Positions 31,681 to 44,726 of a stretch of 64,000 nt of DNA are shown here, in pieces. Origin of the DNA: Patiria miniata (taxonomy: Eukaryota; Echinodermata; Asteroidea; Valvatida; Asterinidae); NCBI RefSeq assembly GCF_015706575.1, contig NW_024037062.1:6878811-6942810 (forward strand). The letters run 5' to 3'. The position numbers were made by a program, and so were the translations under genes. Every line of letters begins with the position of its first letter. The first letter of the stretch is position 1. The notes under the pieces were generated by a model, which did not search any database, was not told the origin of the DNA, and saw only the letters and a program-made list of their open reading frames with translations.

Positions 31681-33775
31681 TATAGGTTTTCTCGGTCAAT
31701 TTCGGCAAATGAGCAGCCAATTTAACCACTACGCTATTCTATTTCGCGCGAAATCAAATGCTACTGAAGCGGGTCATTCGATTTCGTTTTATGACCAGTC
31801 AAATGTACTGTTGCGTCATTCGATTTAACAAAATAATCATGCAATTTAACAATTCAACAAAGCAGCATTCAAATTCGCAGGAGCTTTTTGAGGCGTGTGT
31901 TTAGTCATTCAAATTCATTTTTGGGCAGTCATTTCTGGAATTTGTGCAATCTAAAAAACGCTTTGTTAAATTTTTGTTTCCTTAAGAATGTTGAAGGCAT
32001 AAATACGGTTCACTTTTTGGCACTTGAGTCACTTTGCCGATGTACTTCGAAGACGAGCTTTCGCTACAGTTTTACACGCATATTTCTAGAAATGGCAGCT
32101 CGTGGTCGCTACGCTAGAGTGGCCCAGGTAGATCGAGAAAGGTTGATTGAGGCCTTCGAGGGAAACGAGCAAGACTACCTTCAGCTTGCGGTCAATTTGA
32201 ACTTGATCAACAAGTCCACAGCCAGATCAATTGTTGCAACATATTTGAGGACTGGAAGGCGAGAGACGCTGGCAAGAGGAGGAGCAACCCACAGCAAGAT
32301 GGATGATGACATGCGAAACCATCTGCAAGGCATCCTTGACGCTAATCCCGTCTTGCCACGTCAACAAATGAAGGCTAGTTTGAGTGAGCATCTGCCAGAG
32401 AAGCCCCAGGTTTCTACTGCCACCATAGCCAGGGCCTTGGATGGGATGATAATTACACTGAAACTAGTGGAGGACGTCCCTGATGCAAGAAATTCCCCTG
32501 AAGTTCTTGATCAACGCGTCCAGTATGGTGAGTGGTTCCTGCAGCATGGTGTTCTGGCGCATCTAGTCTTCATTGACGAGACAGGTTATAACGTCTGGAC
32601 TCGACGCTCCCAGGGTAGAGCTCCACGAGGGATCGCTGCAAGACGAGTCGTCGACAGACAACGAGGGATAAATTGCAATGTCACCTTCGCTGTCTCTAGT
32701 GAAGTAGGCTTGGTGCACCACCGAATCGCATTCGAAACTGTGACGCGAGAGAGATTCGAGGAGTTTCTTGCAGACACAATTCAAGAGTGTGATGCAGTTT
32801 TCCCAGACGACGAACCCATTTACCTCATATACGACAATGCGAGGCCTCACGTGCGAGCCCAACTCCATGAAGGTGCCAACCCAATGATCCAGCTGAAGCG
32901 CCTCCCTCCCTACTCCCCATTCCTGAACAGCACGTAGATGGCACACTCTGCATTCAAGGCTGCAGTTAAACGCATCCTTGGGTTACCTGAGTGGCAACAA
33001 CGTGTCGGAGACAGACAGGCTGCCCAGCAAGCAGAATGAACATGCAGCAGTGGAGGTGCGATCTCCTTCAACAAGCAGCCATCCAGAGCGTTGATGTCAT
33101 CACCCAAGTGAAGTGCATGCAGTGGTACAACCATACCCAAACATATATGCCAAGATGTCTGGCACGGCAACAGATTGATGGTTGAGGAAGAAACAACATA
33201 AACAATAAAAAACCAGGAAAAACATAAAGAAACACCCCATTCAAACACAATACAAAATTAGGTCTTGGTCAGTTAACCAATAAAGATCCCCCCCCCCCAA
33301 AAAAAAAAAAATGAAGAAGAAAACAAAGAAGAAGAAAAAACCTCATTGGCCCCATGTAAAGTCTACTGGAAGCATAAATAAAGAAAACAAGGTTTGCCTG
33401 AATTAAAGTGAAGATACGAAACAGTTGCCTAGTACAGTTTATCTGTTTATTCGTTTTTCTTTAGTCGTACTTATTTGAATTCTCTTTAAGCGAAATTGAT
33501 TGCCTCTTTACGAAATTGAAAAAAATTAAATCAGTAAAATCTCCAGTCGAACCAGCTTTGCTAAATTGAATGATGATTGTGTGTCACGAAAAAGAATGAC
33601 GATATGCTAAATTGAACACAGTGCTAAAGGAATTTGAATGCCTCAAAACGAAATTGAATGGCCGAATTCTGAATTTGAAACGCAGTAACAACTGGAGAGG
33701 CAAAATAGCTTCAATTCGAACGCACGAAAATTAAATTGGCTGCTCATTTGCCGAAATTGACCGAGAAAACCTATA
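31681..33775. mobile_element. Tc1/mariner-superfamily DNA transposon, complete with inverted repeats
   Basis: Terminal inverted repeats of about 45 bp: 31,681-31,725 (starting TATAGGTTTTCTCGGTC) and 33,731-33,775, matching perfectly by eye. TA dinucleotides at both outer ends fit TA target-site use. Subterminal regions carry many copies of ATTCGATTT / CAAATT and AAATTGAAT words in both arms. The element encodes one transposase. Perfect ends with only a few coding breaks suggest recent activity. Confidence 0.9.
32092..33185 (+). pseudogene. Tc1/mariner-type DDE transposase with a stop near the catalytic Glu
   Basis: ATG at 32092. The N-terminus has helix-turn-helix character (residues about 15-60, with NLNLINKSTARSIVATYLRTG). 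Then comes a linker with DDDMRNHLQGILDANP, the first catalytic Asp in LVFIDETGYN, the second in YLIYDNARPH, and the closing LPPYSPFLN signature. A TAG follows three codons later (32,935-32,937), close to where the third acidic residue of this family normally lies. The frame then continues (MAHSAFKAAVKRILG) and slips about 33,025-33,035, ending at 33,185. The total would be about 360 codons, normal for the family. As it stands the protein lacks its third catalytic residue and C-terminus. Confidence 0.85.
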
Positions 33776-35807
33776 TTAAATAAATAAAAACGTAACAAGG
33801 AAATATTTAACAAAAGAAATTCCAAATTTGTGTTTGTTGTTTTTCTACATATTCTTTATTTCACTCTTCAAATCAGTTCTGAAGCAAAACGAATCAGTGC
33901 ATGAAAAATACCTCAATCATTGCTTTTTCATGACTAGGCAATCTAATCTCTGATATCATCAAACACGACTATGAGCGGGAACAAATAAATGCACCTTAGT
34001 TCAAAAATCCACATGTTTACTGTTAAAGATGTGCCCAATGGGCCTGAAAAATAATGACGTCACGCTTTTACATGAACATGTGCGCTTGCATAAAGCTGCC
34101 ATGGGGACGAAAGCCAACGAGCGCCCGTAAGAAAGCGCACAGGAAAAAATCGGGACGTCATTATGTCACAGTCTTTCATGTCTATTAAAGACGCAGCACT
34201 CAAAACGACTGTCGTGACAATGTACTTTATAACATATTTCCCCCTATTGTTGCATCATAATACATGAACAACGATCACAAAAGCCATCGTTGATACACTC
34301 GCAGGCTGAATATGACTAGTGTTGAACAAACGGTGAAAATGAATCCCAACATTTTAATTTGTGGTCACAGTCCAGCACATGAAAGCATTCTTTATTTTGT
34401 TGAATGCATGCGGTTGCCCTTTCAATATTGTTCCAGGGCAAACTTTAATCTATCCAGTTTGCAAATACTACGAGCCAAATTATTTTCAATTTCGCTCTTC
34501 ACCGTTATTTTTTCAATTGCCTTAACGTTGACTGGTTATTGATATATCTGTTTGAAATGGCCTCTTCTGTGTTACATTTCAAACGAACAGTCTTTCATTC
34601 TTCATTAATGTTCGTGCAGTGTTATCGAATTATGTTCTTAAAATCAAAGTTATTAACATTATATAGGTGACGTACTTTAAATAGTACAATTCTTTGGAAT
34701 CGTGGACACGTTACGCTAAACTATTAAAAGTTGTATACGGAACTACAAGTTAGTTATACATGCATTTCGTGTTACAACTTCCGTTTTAAAACGGCTCAAT
34801 TCTGGCACATTTTTATGTATCTTTTCTCATTATTTACACATACAAATATTAAGACACTACTTGTAAAATCACGTCAATTTTCTTTTCTTTTGCAAAAATA
34901 CACTCTCACACTCGTAATCAATGCGGCATGTACTTCAAAACCCATCCAGTTATATTTCAACTAAACGCAGCAACTGGACCAATCCACTTAGCCCCGCCCT
35001 CCTATGATGTTTTGACCAATCACAGCCATGATTAGTGTGTGACGCGAGTGACTGGAGCAGCCCACGTGCACAATGGGTGGGGCTTGATGGACTGGTTGCC
35101 CGTGACAAAATGCACAACTACTGATTTGGTTTTTGCTAACGCACACGTTTAAAATTCCTGAATGATACAACAGTCCATTCGATTGACTACACGTAAATAA
35201 GTGGAAGCTCTGTAAGTGTCACGTGCAAATGCGCGCATGCGCACCGAAAGTATTTCTCTTTATACCCGCCAACCAGTGGCAGTGTTTATTAGGCACATGC
35301 ATTATCCTAAAGTTGACACATTTTCAGCCATGATTAAAATCAAAGTGCTCATTTTTCTATATACAGGTATAATCATCGAGTGTTTCCCTTTCTGCTCCAA
35401 ATTCAAAGACATGGCATTTTGATCAACAGATTCCTTACAGCGTTTGGTATAAGTACTCCATTCCCCCGGAAGTCTTGTTGTGGTTTATGATCATGAAATA
35501 ACTATTACAATAGTAAGAAACGACTTTCGTTTTGCGTATTACTGTTCTTAAATTGACATGTACATGTACACATCGTACATTGTTTCTGCGGCTAATTAAC
35601 ATTGATGTATTGCAAATCCAAAATATCTTGCAGAACTACAAGAACAATGCTCAATATTATTGTGCCACTGCACTGCGATATTAAGACTTTGCCATTTTGA
35701 AAGAGGCGAACACAAGAATTGCTGTTACCCATCTGTAGCTTTCGAGACGTTCACTTTGTCAGACGTTTAACGTGTGTTCCTACAAGGTACTGTATCATTT
35801 ATACCTG
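33776..35807. other. No gene recognised
   Basis: AT-rich unique-looking sequence; no exons, RNA genes or clear repeats seen. Confidence 0.4.
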
Positions 35808-35985
35808 AAACAGGTTGGCGCAATGGTTCTGTCCTCGCCTTCCACCGCTGTGACCCGGGTTCGATTCCTGGATTGGGTGTTCAGTCCCTACCTGATTCCG
35901 TGGGTTTTTCCCAGAATATTCTTCTGGGGTTTTCCTCCCACCTCTAAAACTGTAATGTCTTCTAGTCTTTTGTCTTCTCACAACA
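35808..35985 (+). repeat. tRNA-derived SINE, copy 1
   Basis: Box A-like TGGCGCAATGG and box B GGTTCGATTCC, about 40 bp apart, form a tRNA-like head (35,815-35,880). The tail carries TTCTGGGGTTTTCCTCCCAC. The copy at 62,574-62,735 shares head and tail. The head does not fold as an intact tRNA. Confidence 0.85.
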
Positions 35986-35989
35986 GCTT

Positions 35990-37310
35990 TCTTTAGGCTT
36001 GCGAGCTACAGTGCCAATGGCGCTTTTGAGGAATCCTTGGTTTCATTACCGAAAACAAATAATAATTAGTGTGGTTTTTTTTCGTCCTAAAATTGCACCA
36101 TTGATTGTACCATTATTTGAATGATGATGTAACATGCTTGAATTTATCAATCCTAGCCATCCAGTTGCATGTTCAGCCAGGATGCACTAAACGAAACAAA
36201 CAAATGTTGGCATCTGCATTTAAGTTACTCAACTTCAACAATGCCAGATTCCCAGCCAATCCTCAGTCGGACAAACTTGGATAACATTGAATTTCAGAAC
36301 AAAACAAATGCAACATTTTGAAATGGAGATTTGACCAGCAAAACAGAACCACAAAACAACTAGGCCTACAAAATCCTGTCATAATTGACAACAAAGGCAC
36401 TTCACATTTCAGTCAAAAAAGTATTTTTGTGAATAACTAAACCATAAGTAAAAATTAAAAGTAATGCATGAAATGCTATGGATGACAAAATGGAGGTTCT
36501 TGCAAAGGAATTCAACATTTTCTTAAAATCGATAAATGTTTAAGTTGTAGCGCAATGGTTTGAATATTTTGTAGTCGGAAGCAGCTATAGGTGGGGCGGG
36601 CTGACGTCATCCGATGAGAACATATACCATTCAGCACTCCCAACTCAAGAACCATTGAGTTTCAAGAACATGGGTCTGGGAGCTAGATAAGCCAATGTGA
36701 AAACTGTCCACCCCCCCCCCCCATTCTAACAAGGCAGCATTTCTTAACATGGAGAAATAATATCCCATATATCTGAGTGTGAAACAAATCATCCTCAACT
36801 ACAGACATGACAGAAGATAAGCAACAAATCTAAAGAAACACCATCACCAAAAAGATTGCTTCAAAAGTGAAACATTCCAAGCTGAAAAGAAAATACACAA
36901 TACACATGAAGACGACAGTCAGAATAAATACATGCCCATATCACCACAACATTTTAACTTCAAATTCGGTGCACTATTGGATACTTCTATCAGTCAAGGA
37001 AATTCAACTTAAAGATGATTTTGAAAGAAAATCTCACTTCCTGAATATTAAACTAAATGAAAACAGCCCATTCAAATGTCCTTAATTTTTTTTATAACCA
37101 ACGCATTGTGCATGAGTAGTGATGATACAGGGTAATTTTAAAGTCCACACTAAGAATTAAAACCATCAAAGAATTATTCCCAAAGACATGAAAGATACTA
37201 GTAGTAGTCTTACTCCAAGACTGGACTTGAGTTTTTATTCCCCTATTTTGCAGCCAGTCCCGTGACAAACGCGGTAAAGATGCCGCGGGGGTGGAGGTTT
37301 GTAGCATTAA
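35990..37310. other. No gene recognised
   Basis: AT-rich; a poly-C run at 36,711-36,722. Nothing else seen. Confidence 0.4.
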
Positions 37311-37452
37311 TAAGATGAATCAAATCCAGCCTTGGCAATATTGGCAGCGCTACCGAGGAAAGCATGCATTAGCTTGAATACAGTGCGTGTGAGGTGTACT
37401 CGGAATTTCCTGGTTAGCGCTGCCAATATTGCCAAGACTGGTTTCGATTCAT
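37311..37452. repeat. Fold-back repeat
   Basis: Arms with AAGATGAATC...TTGGCAATATTGGCAGCGCTA and its complement TAGCGCTGCCAATATTGCCAAG...GATTCATCTTG enclose about 55 bp. MITE-like. Confidence 0.8.
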
Positions 37453-37930
37453 CTTGTCACCTCTCGCCTTGTCATGGACCGGCTGTATAAATGGAATAAA
37501 CTACAAATCCTGTCTTCAAACAAGACTAGAAAGATCCCTGATTTGTTTTGTTTTTCTCCCAAAGATAATTTTCATGAAGCACATGTAAGCGAGATTGAAA
37601 AATTTTGAAATGAATTTGATTTCTGTCGTGAAGAACAAAACATGCAGTAAGAAACAAAACTGGAAGTGGTCACTTTCAGCAAACACAAAAAAAACATGGT
37701 GTATTTAAAAAAAATGATTTTTAAGAAGCATAAATGTAAGACCTATATTCTCTCCCCTATGCTGAACTTTCCAAGTTAAACCAAGCCAAATCTGGATTTC
37801 TAGTTTTCAAAACTGGATTTCAAAACTGGATTACATTATAACACATCATTCAGCCAATAAGAACTACAACGCCCTCAATTACAATGAGATTCCTCCGGGG
37901 CTGACGATGAGCAAACTGGATGGAACTGGT

Positions 37931-38033
37931 TTACTCCAGCTTCATAGCCTCACCGAGTAGATTATCCAGTTCACTGACGTGAGTGTACTTGTTGCCAGTT
38001 GCTGTAGCTGCAGAGGCTGCCCGACCGGCATAT
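37931..38033 (-). CDS. OGDH: OGDH terminal exon
   Basis: 103 bp, phase 2 entry after ...TTTGTTAG, ending at the TAA at 37,931-37,933. Encodes YAGRAASAATATGNKYTHVS and ELDNLLGEAMKLE. YAGR-x-AA-x-A-TG-K-TH is the OGDH C-terminal signature. The tail is a few residues shorter than usual. Confidence 0.93.
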
Positions 38034-41000
38034 CTAACAAAGACCAAAATAATTTTCATTATAAAAAGCAGTGACAAAAGTAACAAACTGTCACCTAAAA
38101 TGAGAAGACTGGAAAGAAGTTGGAAATAAACTGCAAATATAGTTTGGGTCTGCAGTACCACCATGTGGTAAAAAACTACTGTCACTCAGTAGATTTAGTT
38201 CTGATAAGAAGTGTCCTGCTTTAAAGGACTTGTCCTGCTTATTATCTACTTTCGCTAAGTACATTGGAAGGCGGTGGGACTTCTCGCAATTATCTTCACT
38301 GAGGCCGAGTGAAATAAGTTTGGTCTCAACGTTTTGCCTAGCCTGCTCTAGTCATCGTCAGGAGACTGAAGAGAGTTGGAGATGCTGCTCCTTGAGTAGG
38401 CTGTGCTAGGATCAGGAGTGTGAAGGGGAAGAGTGGTGACTGGTGCTTGTGTTAGTGGATTCTGATAAGTTGTCTGCAGCAACCTCGTCCCCAGGGTGTC
38501 GAGCAGTACGCACCCACCACTACCTGCTCTCTCACCCTGGTATTGGATCATTTGCATGTGCAAGATTTTTGCACACGTATGCAAATGAGGAACAGTCTGG
38601 TGCCTGGATATGCGTTACACATTAGCGTTTGTTTTTGTATGCGGTGTCTGGGGTAAAAACAGAGTCAATTCGTAACAGCGCGAGCACGGCGTGAGTTACG
38701 AAAACACGATTTTCATATTAATATGAGCAAATTGGAAAGGAAATTAGTATTTTCGAGAAGGCGTGGACGAATGATCGCGAAAACACGTACTGCACGTTGT
38801 GAATATATAGCACCAAGTACACGATAAAAATCCATTACTAGCCAATTGTGGTATCCAATCCGGATACAGGAAGAAAGTTTCCTATCCAGGGTTTACTATT
38901 GGAAACCAGGTTGGAAATAAAGTAAGCACTGGGGGTGAGGTTGTTGTCTGCTGGGCATTGTGTTTGAGTGGGATGCCCGTTGTGTGTGGATGTAAATGTC
39001 TGTTTCGCTGTATGACAGTGTGGAATGCCATGGTTCAGTGGTCAAGTTATCCAAGTTTCATTTAGGACTGGTAATTACGTGTAGGTGTCCCAAAAACAAA
39101 AAACAGTCAAGAATGACTGAATGTGTCTGCTTGCCCTGGGCTTAACCACATAAAAATACTGTGCCTTGATTTGAAGTCTAAGTCATACTCCACAGAAGAT
39201 TACCCCAAAGCAGTGTTTCCCCTACCCATTCAAATGTAAGGCGGCCCACCTCGCTACTTTCAGTGACCACCTCGCTTAATTTTTGCCAATATCACCACCT
39301 CGCTGTGAAGACTTGCAATAAAGGAAATACTAATCGACAAATTTTCATTTTGTGTAATTTATGAGCGTTTTCCTTGACCTCTATGTATCAAGAACTCACA
39401 ATTTTGATGTGTAAATGGAATCATCTCGCATTTTTGTAAGGGCAGCATCCTTTTGAGTTCGCAAACTGTGTCAATTTTATTTCAATCATCAGTTAAAATT
39501 TTTACCACCTTGCTCATTTCATTAGCCAGGGGAAACACTAACCCAAAGGAGTGCAAAGTAATGTACAAACCCGACCCAAAACCGAAACTGACCCGACCCA
39601 AAACCAACTTCTGGTCGGGTCAGTTTGTCCATCATGTTAGTCGGGTAGGGTCGGTTTCAGTTTTGCGTTTGCGATTTTCGGGTCGGGTCGGGTCGGTTAA
39701 GCCATTTTGGAAAAACCCGAAAGAAAATAAAACAGGAAGGAAATTCACATTGTGCAGTATTTAGAGTCACTGCGCGTGGTGCGACTGAAAATGGTTTGCG
39801 GTCTGTCTCGATCGGTCTACAACATGTAGGCCCACCAGTTGGTCACATTGTTTAGTGCCGCATGGCATGATTCAGTTACTGAAAGCTAACTTTTTTTACG
39901 CAATGCGGGTCAGGTCAAGCTGAAAAAGCAGACACATTTGCTGAAGCCAGATATTTAGGGGTGTTTTTTCAGGTCGCTTCGGTTTCGGGTCAGTTCAGGT
40001 TGGTTTTAATTTGAATTGTTGTCGGGTCAGGTTGGGTAGTCCAGTTCGGTTTCGGTTCAGATTCGGTTTATAAAATGTCTCAGGTCTGTTTGGCCTCGTC
40101 AACCTCACCCCATGCACATCACTAATTCAGGGATGTGATTGGTCTGTGACAAAAAACCCTGCAAATTTTAAGCATGAAGTGCAAACTCCGGCGAGCGTGA
40201 AGCACGAGGCCATTACAGCGTTGGGTTTGGGCCCGCTTAAGGGCCCCGAAAAATTTTGGATTCTAGATGCTTTGTGGTGCAATCTGAGGTGATTACTGGG
40301 CAGTTTCCTATGAAATTTTTGAGCAGAATTTGTTGTTTTAATTTTAAGAATTTTCCTTCATTTGTTAAAATGTACTGTTGTTCTTATCAAGTTTTTTCTG
40401 TACTCAAAGTTGAGAACCATGCATTTTCATTAAACAAGGATAATACATACGCAATACAAATGAAATTTAACTCAGTACAATCGACTTTCTCTGGTTTTTG
40501 TCTGCAATTGATGTCGTCATTACAGTAAATACCAGTACACATCACCTTTCCCGCAATCGATGGCTACCAAAGCCACTGGTTCAATTGTATTTTACGTTCG
40601 TCAACAGTCACATATTCCTCCAGCTAATTTCAACGAAATTTATTTTGACGGGGGGACCGCTACGGCTTGCAATACACACGAGCCTATTGACATGGCTGCA
40701 GCCACTTCCCATATACTCGTGTGTTATTTCAGGCCGTAGCCAAGTGGCTTTGTTCATGCACAAAGCTGGGATCCTGTCTCCAGTCTGCTTAAACCTCGTT
40801 CTCAAGCAATGACAATTGCATGCGAGGGAATGCAAAAAGCACATGTACATGAATCTCTACACATGAGGTGCAAATGCCATTGAAGAAAATACTTACATGT
40901 AGTCTGGTACTAAAGACAAGTAAACTCACGTCCGGCCGAATACAATACATACATGTACATGTACATCGCAAATTACAGAGTAAGTACATTTCGGCATTAA

Positions 41001-41542
41001 TTTATTAGTACATTCTAACCCCCCCCCCCCCTCCCCTCATTTTCTCAACGGATTCACATGATTCACGTGGGTTGACTTTTGAGGCCCCAAAAAACAGATT
41101 TCCAGGGAAAACCGGAGATCACATCCCTGCTAACTCAAAGTGTAGTTTTGCAAAATTTGAAGGGTCTTGAAGGGTGACTGCTCTATGTTCCGACACCCTT
41201 AAGTTCCGACAACCCGCATATAAAATTGTGTATTCCTGGTTAGGGTTGGGGTTAGGTATAGGATTATGTGTAGTCGGAACTTAGGGTTGTCAGAAAATAG
41301 GGGTGTCTGAACATAGGGGTGTTGGAACATAGAGGTGTAACTGTTGTGAAGTGTACAAGACTAGGAGGGTGTTGTCTGACCAGATATGCAACATGTCTGA
41401 CCTTGTGCATGACACGCACGCACAAGGGTCACGAGATGCACGTGAGAGATACACGCAGAGCTAGTGAGGCCTATTGGATCCATCTAATGCCAGACTTAAT
41501 AGTTGAGTCAATTCCCCGCCGCCATTGGATTGAACTACTCAC
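38034..41542. other. OGDH intron with repeat fragments
   Basis: 39,570-40,090 is rich in GGGTCGGGTCGGGTCGGTT words on both strands (self-complementary, quadruplex-prone). 40,180-40,330 is a fragment of the repeat at 27.3 kb. 41,180-41,340 is a degenerate inverted repeat of TTCCGACA / TGTCGGAAC words. No exon seen. Confidence 0.5.
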
Positions 41543-41697
41543 GTGCAGCGTCGTTTCCAGTTGCCCGCGGTGTGGATGCGTGCCTGGACGTAGTGCCAGG
41601 CTCCCATGTTCTTGTGTTCCTCCTGGGACCACTGGATCTCAGCGTTAGGATATTTATTCATCTCCTCGATGATCAGATCATATGGGAATGGGGAAAT
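41543..41697 (-). CDS. OGDH: OGDH exon (ISPFPYD...[10 protein letters not shown])
   Basis: 155 bp, phase 0 to 2, acceptor ...TCCCTCCAG, donor GTGAGT. Encodes [20 protein letters not shown] and [20 protein letters not shown]. The segment that follows (GNWKRRCT) is less conserved than expected but splices in phase to the last exon. Confidence 0.93.
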
Positions 41698-42609
41698 CTG
41701 GAGGGAAAAAATGCCATGGAAGGAGGGGTTAATTGTTGAAACACAGCATTTTAACTGAAATTTGAACAAGAGGCACTTCCCCTTAAAACGGTACATAGGA
41801 ACATTGTTTTGTTTTTTTTGTTTTTGCTTGAAGCAACAAAAATGCTCAAAGTTTAAGGGTGCATAACAACTAACTTGTTAGTTTCAGCTCAATGGATACT
41901 ATACAGTTTGAGAACACAAAAAAATGTATGCACAATTAGCCATTTGAAAATTAAATATGAATAACATCTGGTTCACTGACTTGCTCAAATGCTTGGCACA
42001 TTTTAGCTTTGAATTCGTCAGACCAAAGACTCAGTTGCTATATCACGTGATTCGGAGCAAGCCTTATGCAAGCAGCCCCCAGCTCCGGCATGGTCTGGTG
42101 TCTTTGTGTCATTCTCATCCATTGTGAGCAATGTACTGATGCTGAGTGTCTCTTAGGTACCTATGCAAGAGCTTACCCCGAATCATGCGATACAGCATCA
42201 TTGTCTTAAATGTGGTCAGGAGAATTCAAACTTATGTGCCAAGCATATTGTGAGCAAGTCAGATGTTATTTAAATTTAACTCGCAAAGGGTAAATGGCTT
42301 ATTGTTTGGGTCTCATGACTGGATTTTGTTGCTAACGCACGTAAAAATAACGGTGCTCGCGGGCACACCATCAACTACCGGTACTGTTTTCTTCCAAATG
42401 ATACCATATCAGGCGGAATAATTTCAAAGGGTATTTGGTACCAGTCCTATCTTTGAGCATGGACTTTCTCATTAAATTGGTAGACATTTTGGTAGGGTAA
42501 CTGCAGATGTTCCTAACGCCCTTTAAACATTTGGGGAATATGTGTGCACAAAATTTGAATTGTATGGCCTGGTTATGATGGGGAAGTCCCCAACCTACGT
42601 GTCATAAAA
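41698..42609. other. OGDH intron, no gene or repeat recognised
   Basis: Nothing recognised before the 11-bp satellite. Confidence 0.4.
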
Positions 42610-43240
42610 CCATCATAAGTCAATCACAAGTCAATCACAAGTCAATCACAAGTCAATCACAGGTCAATCATAAGTCAATTTCAAGTCAATTTCAAGTCAA
42701 TCACAAGTCAATCACAAGTCAATCACAAGTCAATCACAAGTCAATCACAAGTCAATCACAAGTCAATCACAAGTCAATCACAAGTCAATTACAAGTCAAT
42801 TACAAGTCAATCACAAGTCAATCACAAGTCAATCACAAGTCAATCACAAGTCAATCACAAGTCAATTACAAGTCAATCACAAGTCAATCACAAGTCAATC
42901 ACAAGTCAATCACAAGTCAATCACAAGTCAATCACAAGTCAATCACAAGTCAATTACAAGTCAATCACAAGTCAATCACAAGTCAATCACAAGTCAATCA
43001 CAAATACAAGTCAATCACAAGTCCATCACAAGTCAATCACAAGTCAATCACAAGTCAATCACAAGTCAATCACTAGTCAATCACAAGTCAATTACAAGTC
43101 AATCACTACTCAATCACAAGTCAATCACAAGTCACTTACAAGTCAATCACAAGTCAATCACAAGTCAAACACAAGTCAATCAAAACTCAATCACAAGTCA
43201 ATCACAAGTCAAACACAAGTCATCCAGTCTGAAGTCCATT
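42610..43240. repeat. 11-bp satellite array in an OGDH intron
   Basis: More than 50 copies of AGTCAATCACA with few variants (AGTCAATTACA mostly), about 630 bp. Head-to-tail without spacers. Confidence 0.97.
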
Positions 43241-43581
43241 CACAAGCTATCAAAATGAATTGCGACAAGGGCATTCCTTTGATATTGTTACTGACAATAT
43301 AAGTTGTAGTGTGTGCAAGTTTGTCTCAAAAATCTGCAAGATTTTACGGGAGTCAGGTACATCCGGGCACAGTGCATAGGATCTACAACGTGTGCAACGG
43401 TCGATTTGTTCGCATTTATTTTGTGTCCCTGGTTCAGTCTTGATCAAAAACCCGAATATAACCAGCCAGCTTGGGTGTTTTGTTGAAAGAGGATTCATGG
43501 CATGCAGCAAGACTTGCACGCTCTATCGCTTGTGACGGGAATCGTGATGTACTTGCGATCCATCCCGAGTACACTGCCTAC

Positions 43582-43745
43582 CTGTTCCAGTCTGCTGATG
43601 GCAATGTCAGCATTGAGCCCATGCTTTTCCCTCTCCTTCACCAGATCGTAGTACACCTTGCCCGAGCACAGCACCAGCTTGCGGACGTTGGCAGCATTCT
43701 GGGAGGCCGCGCCATCCTCCGGGATAACGCGCTTGAACATTGTTC
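43582..43745 (-). CDS. OGDH: OGDH exon (FKRVIPEDG...KVYYDL)
   Basis: 164 bp, enters phase 1 after ...TTGTCTCAG, leaves phase 0 at GTAGGC. Encodes [37 protein letters not shown] and AISRLEQ, part of the C-terminal transketolase-like domain. Confidence 0.94.
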
Positions 43746-43916
43746 CTGAGACAAAAACAACAGGCATTCAAAGATCGCCCAGTGTTGTGGTCCAGTACAT
43801 TTCCGTGAGTATGAGTACGAGTATTTTGCCATCAGAACGAGTATGAGAGCGAGTACTTTGTCATGAGTACTAGTAAAGAATTGTTTATAACATTAATATT
43901 CCTGTAGGATAACTAA

Positions 43917-44422
43917 TACAAGGGTTAGTAAAAAAAACCTGAAACTCAAATGTCGGGGCTATTGTTTTAGTGAAGTTCTCCATGTAGCACTTTCAAAATC
44001 TAGAATATGAAAGCCCCATTCATAAGCTTTCTTTTAGTACAAGAATCGGTCAAATCGCTCATATACTTTTTAAGTTACGCAATTTTAGACACAACCACCG
44101 TTTTAAAGTTCTGTCCACAGATTACGAAAAAGGCGTGCGTTCTTGTAGCAAAACAAAAAACATTCACACACATCCCTATGTGATTTGTTTTGGGCATGCT
44201 GAAAGAACACTTCCGTTTTTGTGATCCGTGGACAGAACGGTGGTTGCGTTTAAAAATTCCGTAACTTGAAAAGTATGCGAGTGATTCGCATGATTCTTGT
44301 ACTGAAACCAAGCTTATGAATTGAGCTTTCATATCCTAGATTTTGAAAGTGGGACAAGCAGAACTTCACTAAAACAATGGTCCCAACATGTGGGTTTCGT
44401 GTTTTTTTACTCACCCTGTACA
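43917..44422. mobile_element. MITE with TACAGGGTGAGTAAAAAAA-type ends, copy A
   Basis: Long inverted arms (over 200 bp) with TTTCAAAATCTAG and GTTCTGTCCAC motifs in complement. Ends TACAAGGGTTAGTAAAAAAAA and TTTTTTTACTCACCCTGTA. TA at both edges suggests a Tc1/mariner-type MITE. Confidence 0.85.
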
Positions 44423-44726
44423 GTAGTAAAGCAATTGTAAAGTAACAGACTGCTTTGACCATTACGCAGCTGTTCACCGCTAAGGCTAGCTTGTGTATTA
44501 CGTTTATACCAATCATGAAAATATTAGTTCTATTTTTAGCAACATTTCCCCACAACTTCCTTTCCCAAAAGGAACCAATCTAAATTCCCCATCAAGCAGT
44601 GATGAACAAACCTTCAACCATTTCATCAAAGGACGACTTAGCGTCTGGATGGCGCAGAAGGCTCTTGGGTGTAAAGATGATGAGCTAACAAGAAAAGCAG
44701 AGCAAAATATGAAACAATTTTATAAG

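Noticed and set aside
35815..35880. Functional tRNA gene
   Set aside because: Box A and B are present, but acceptor and anticodon stems do not pair, and the sequence continues into a SINE tail shared with 62.6 kb.
42610..43240. CRISPR-like array
   Set aside because: No spacers: the 11-bp unit repeats head to tail, and the context is a eukaryotic intron.
43471..43749. Plus-strand 92-codon frame
   Set aside because: Antisense of the OGDH exon 43,582-43,745.
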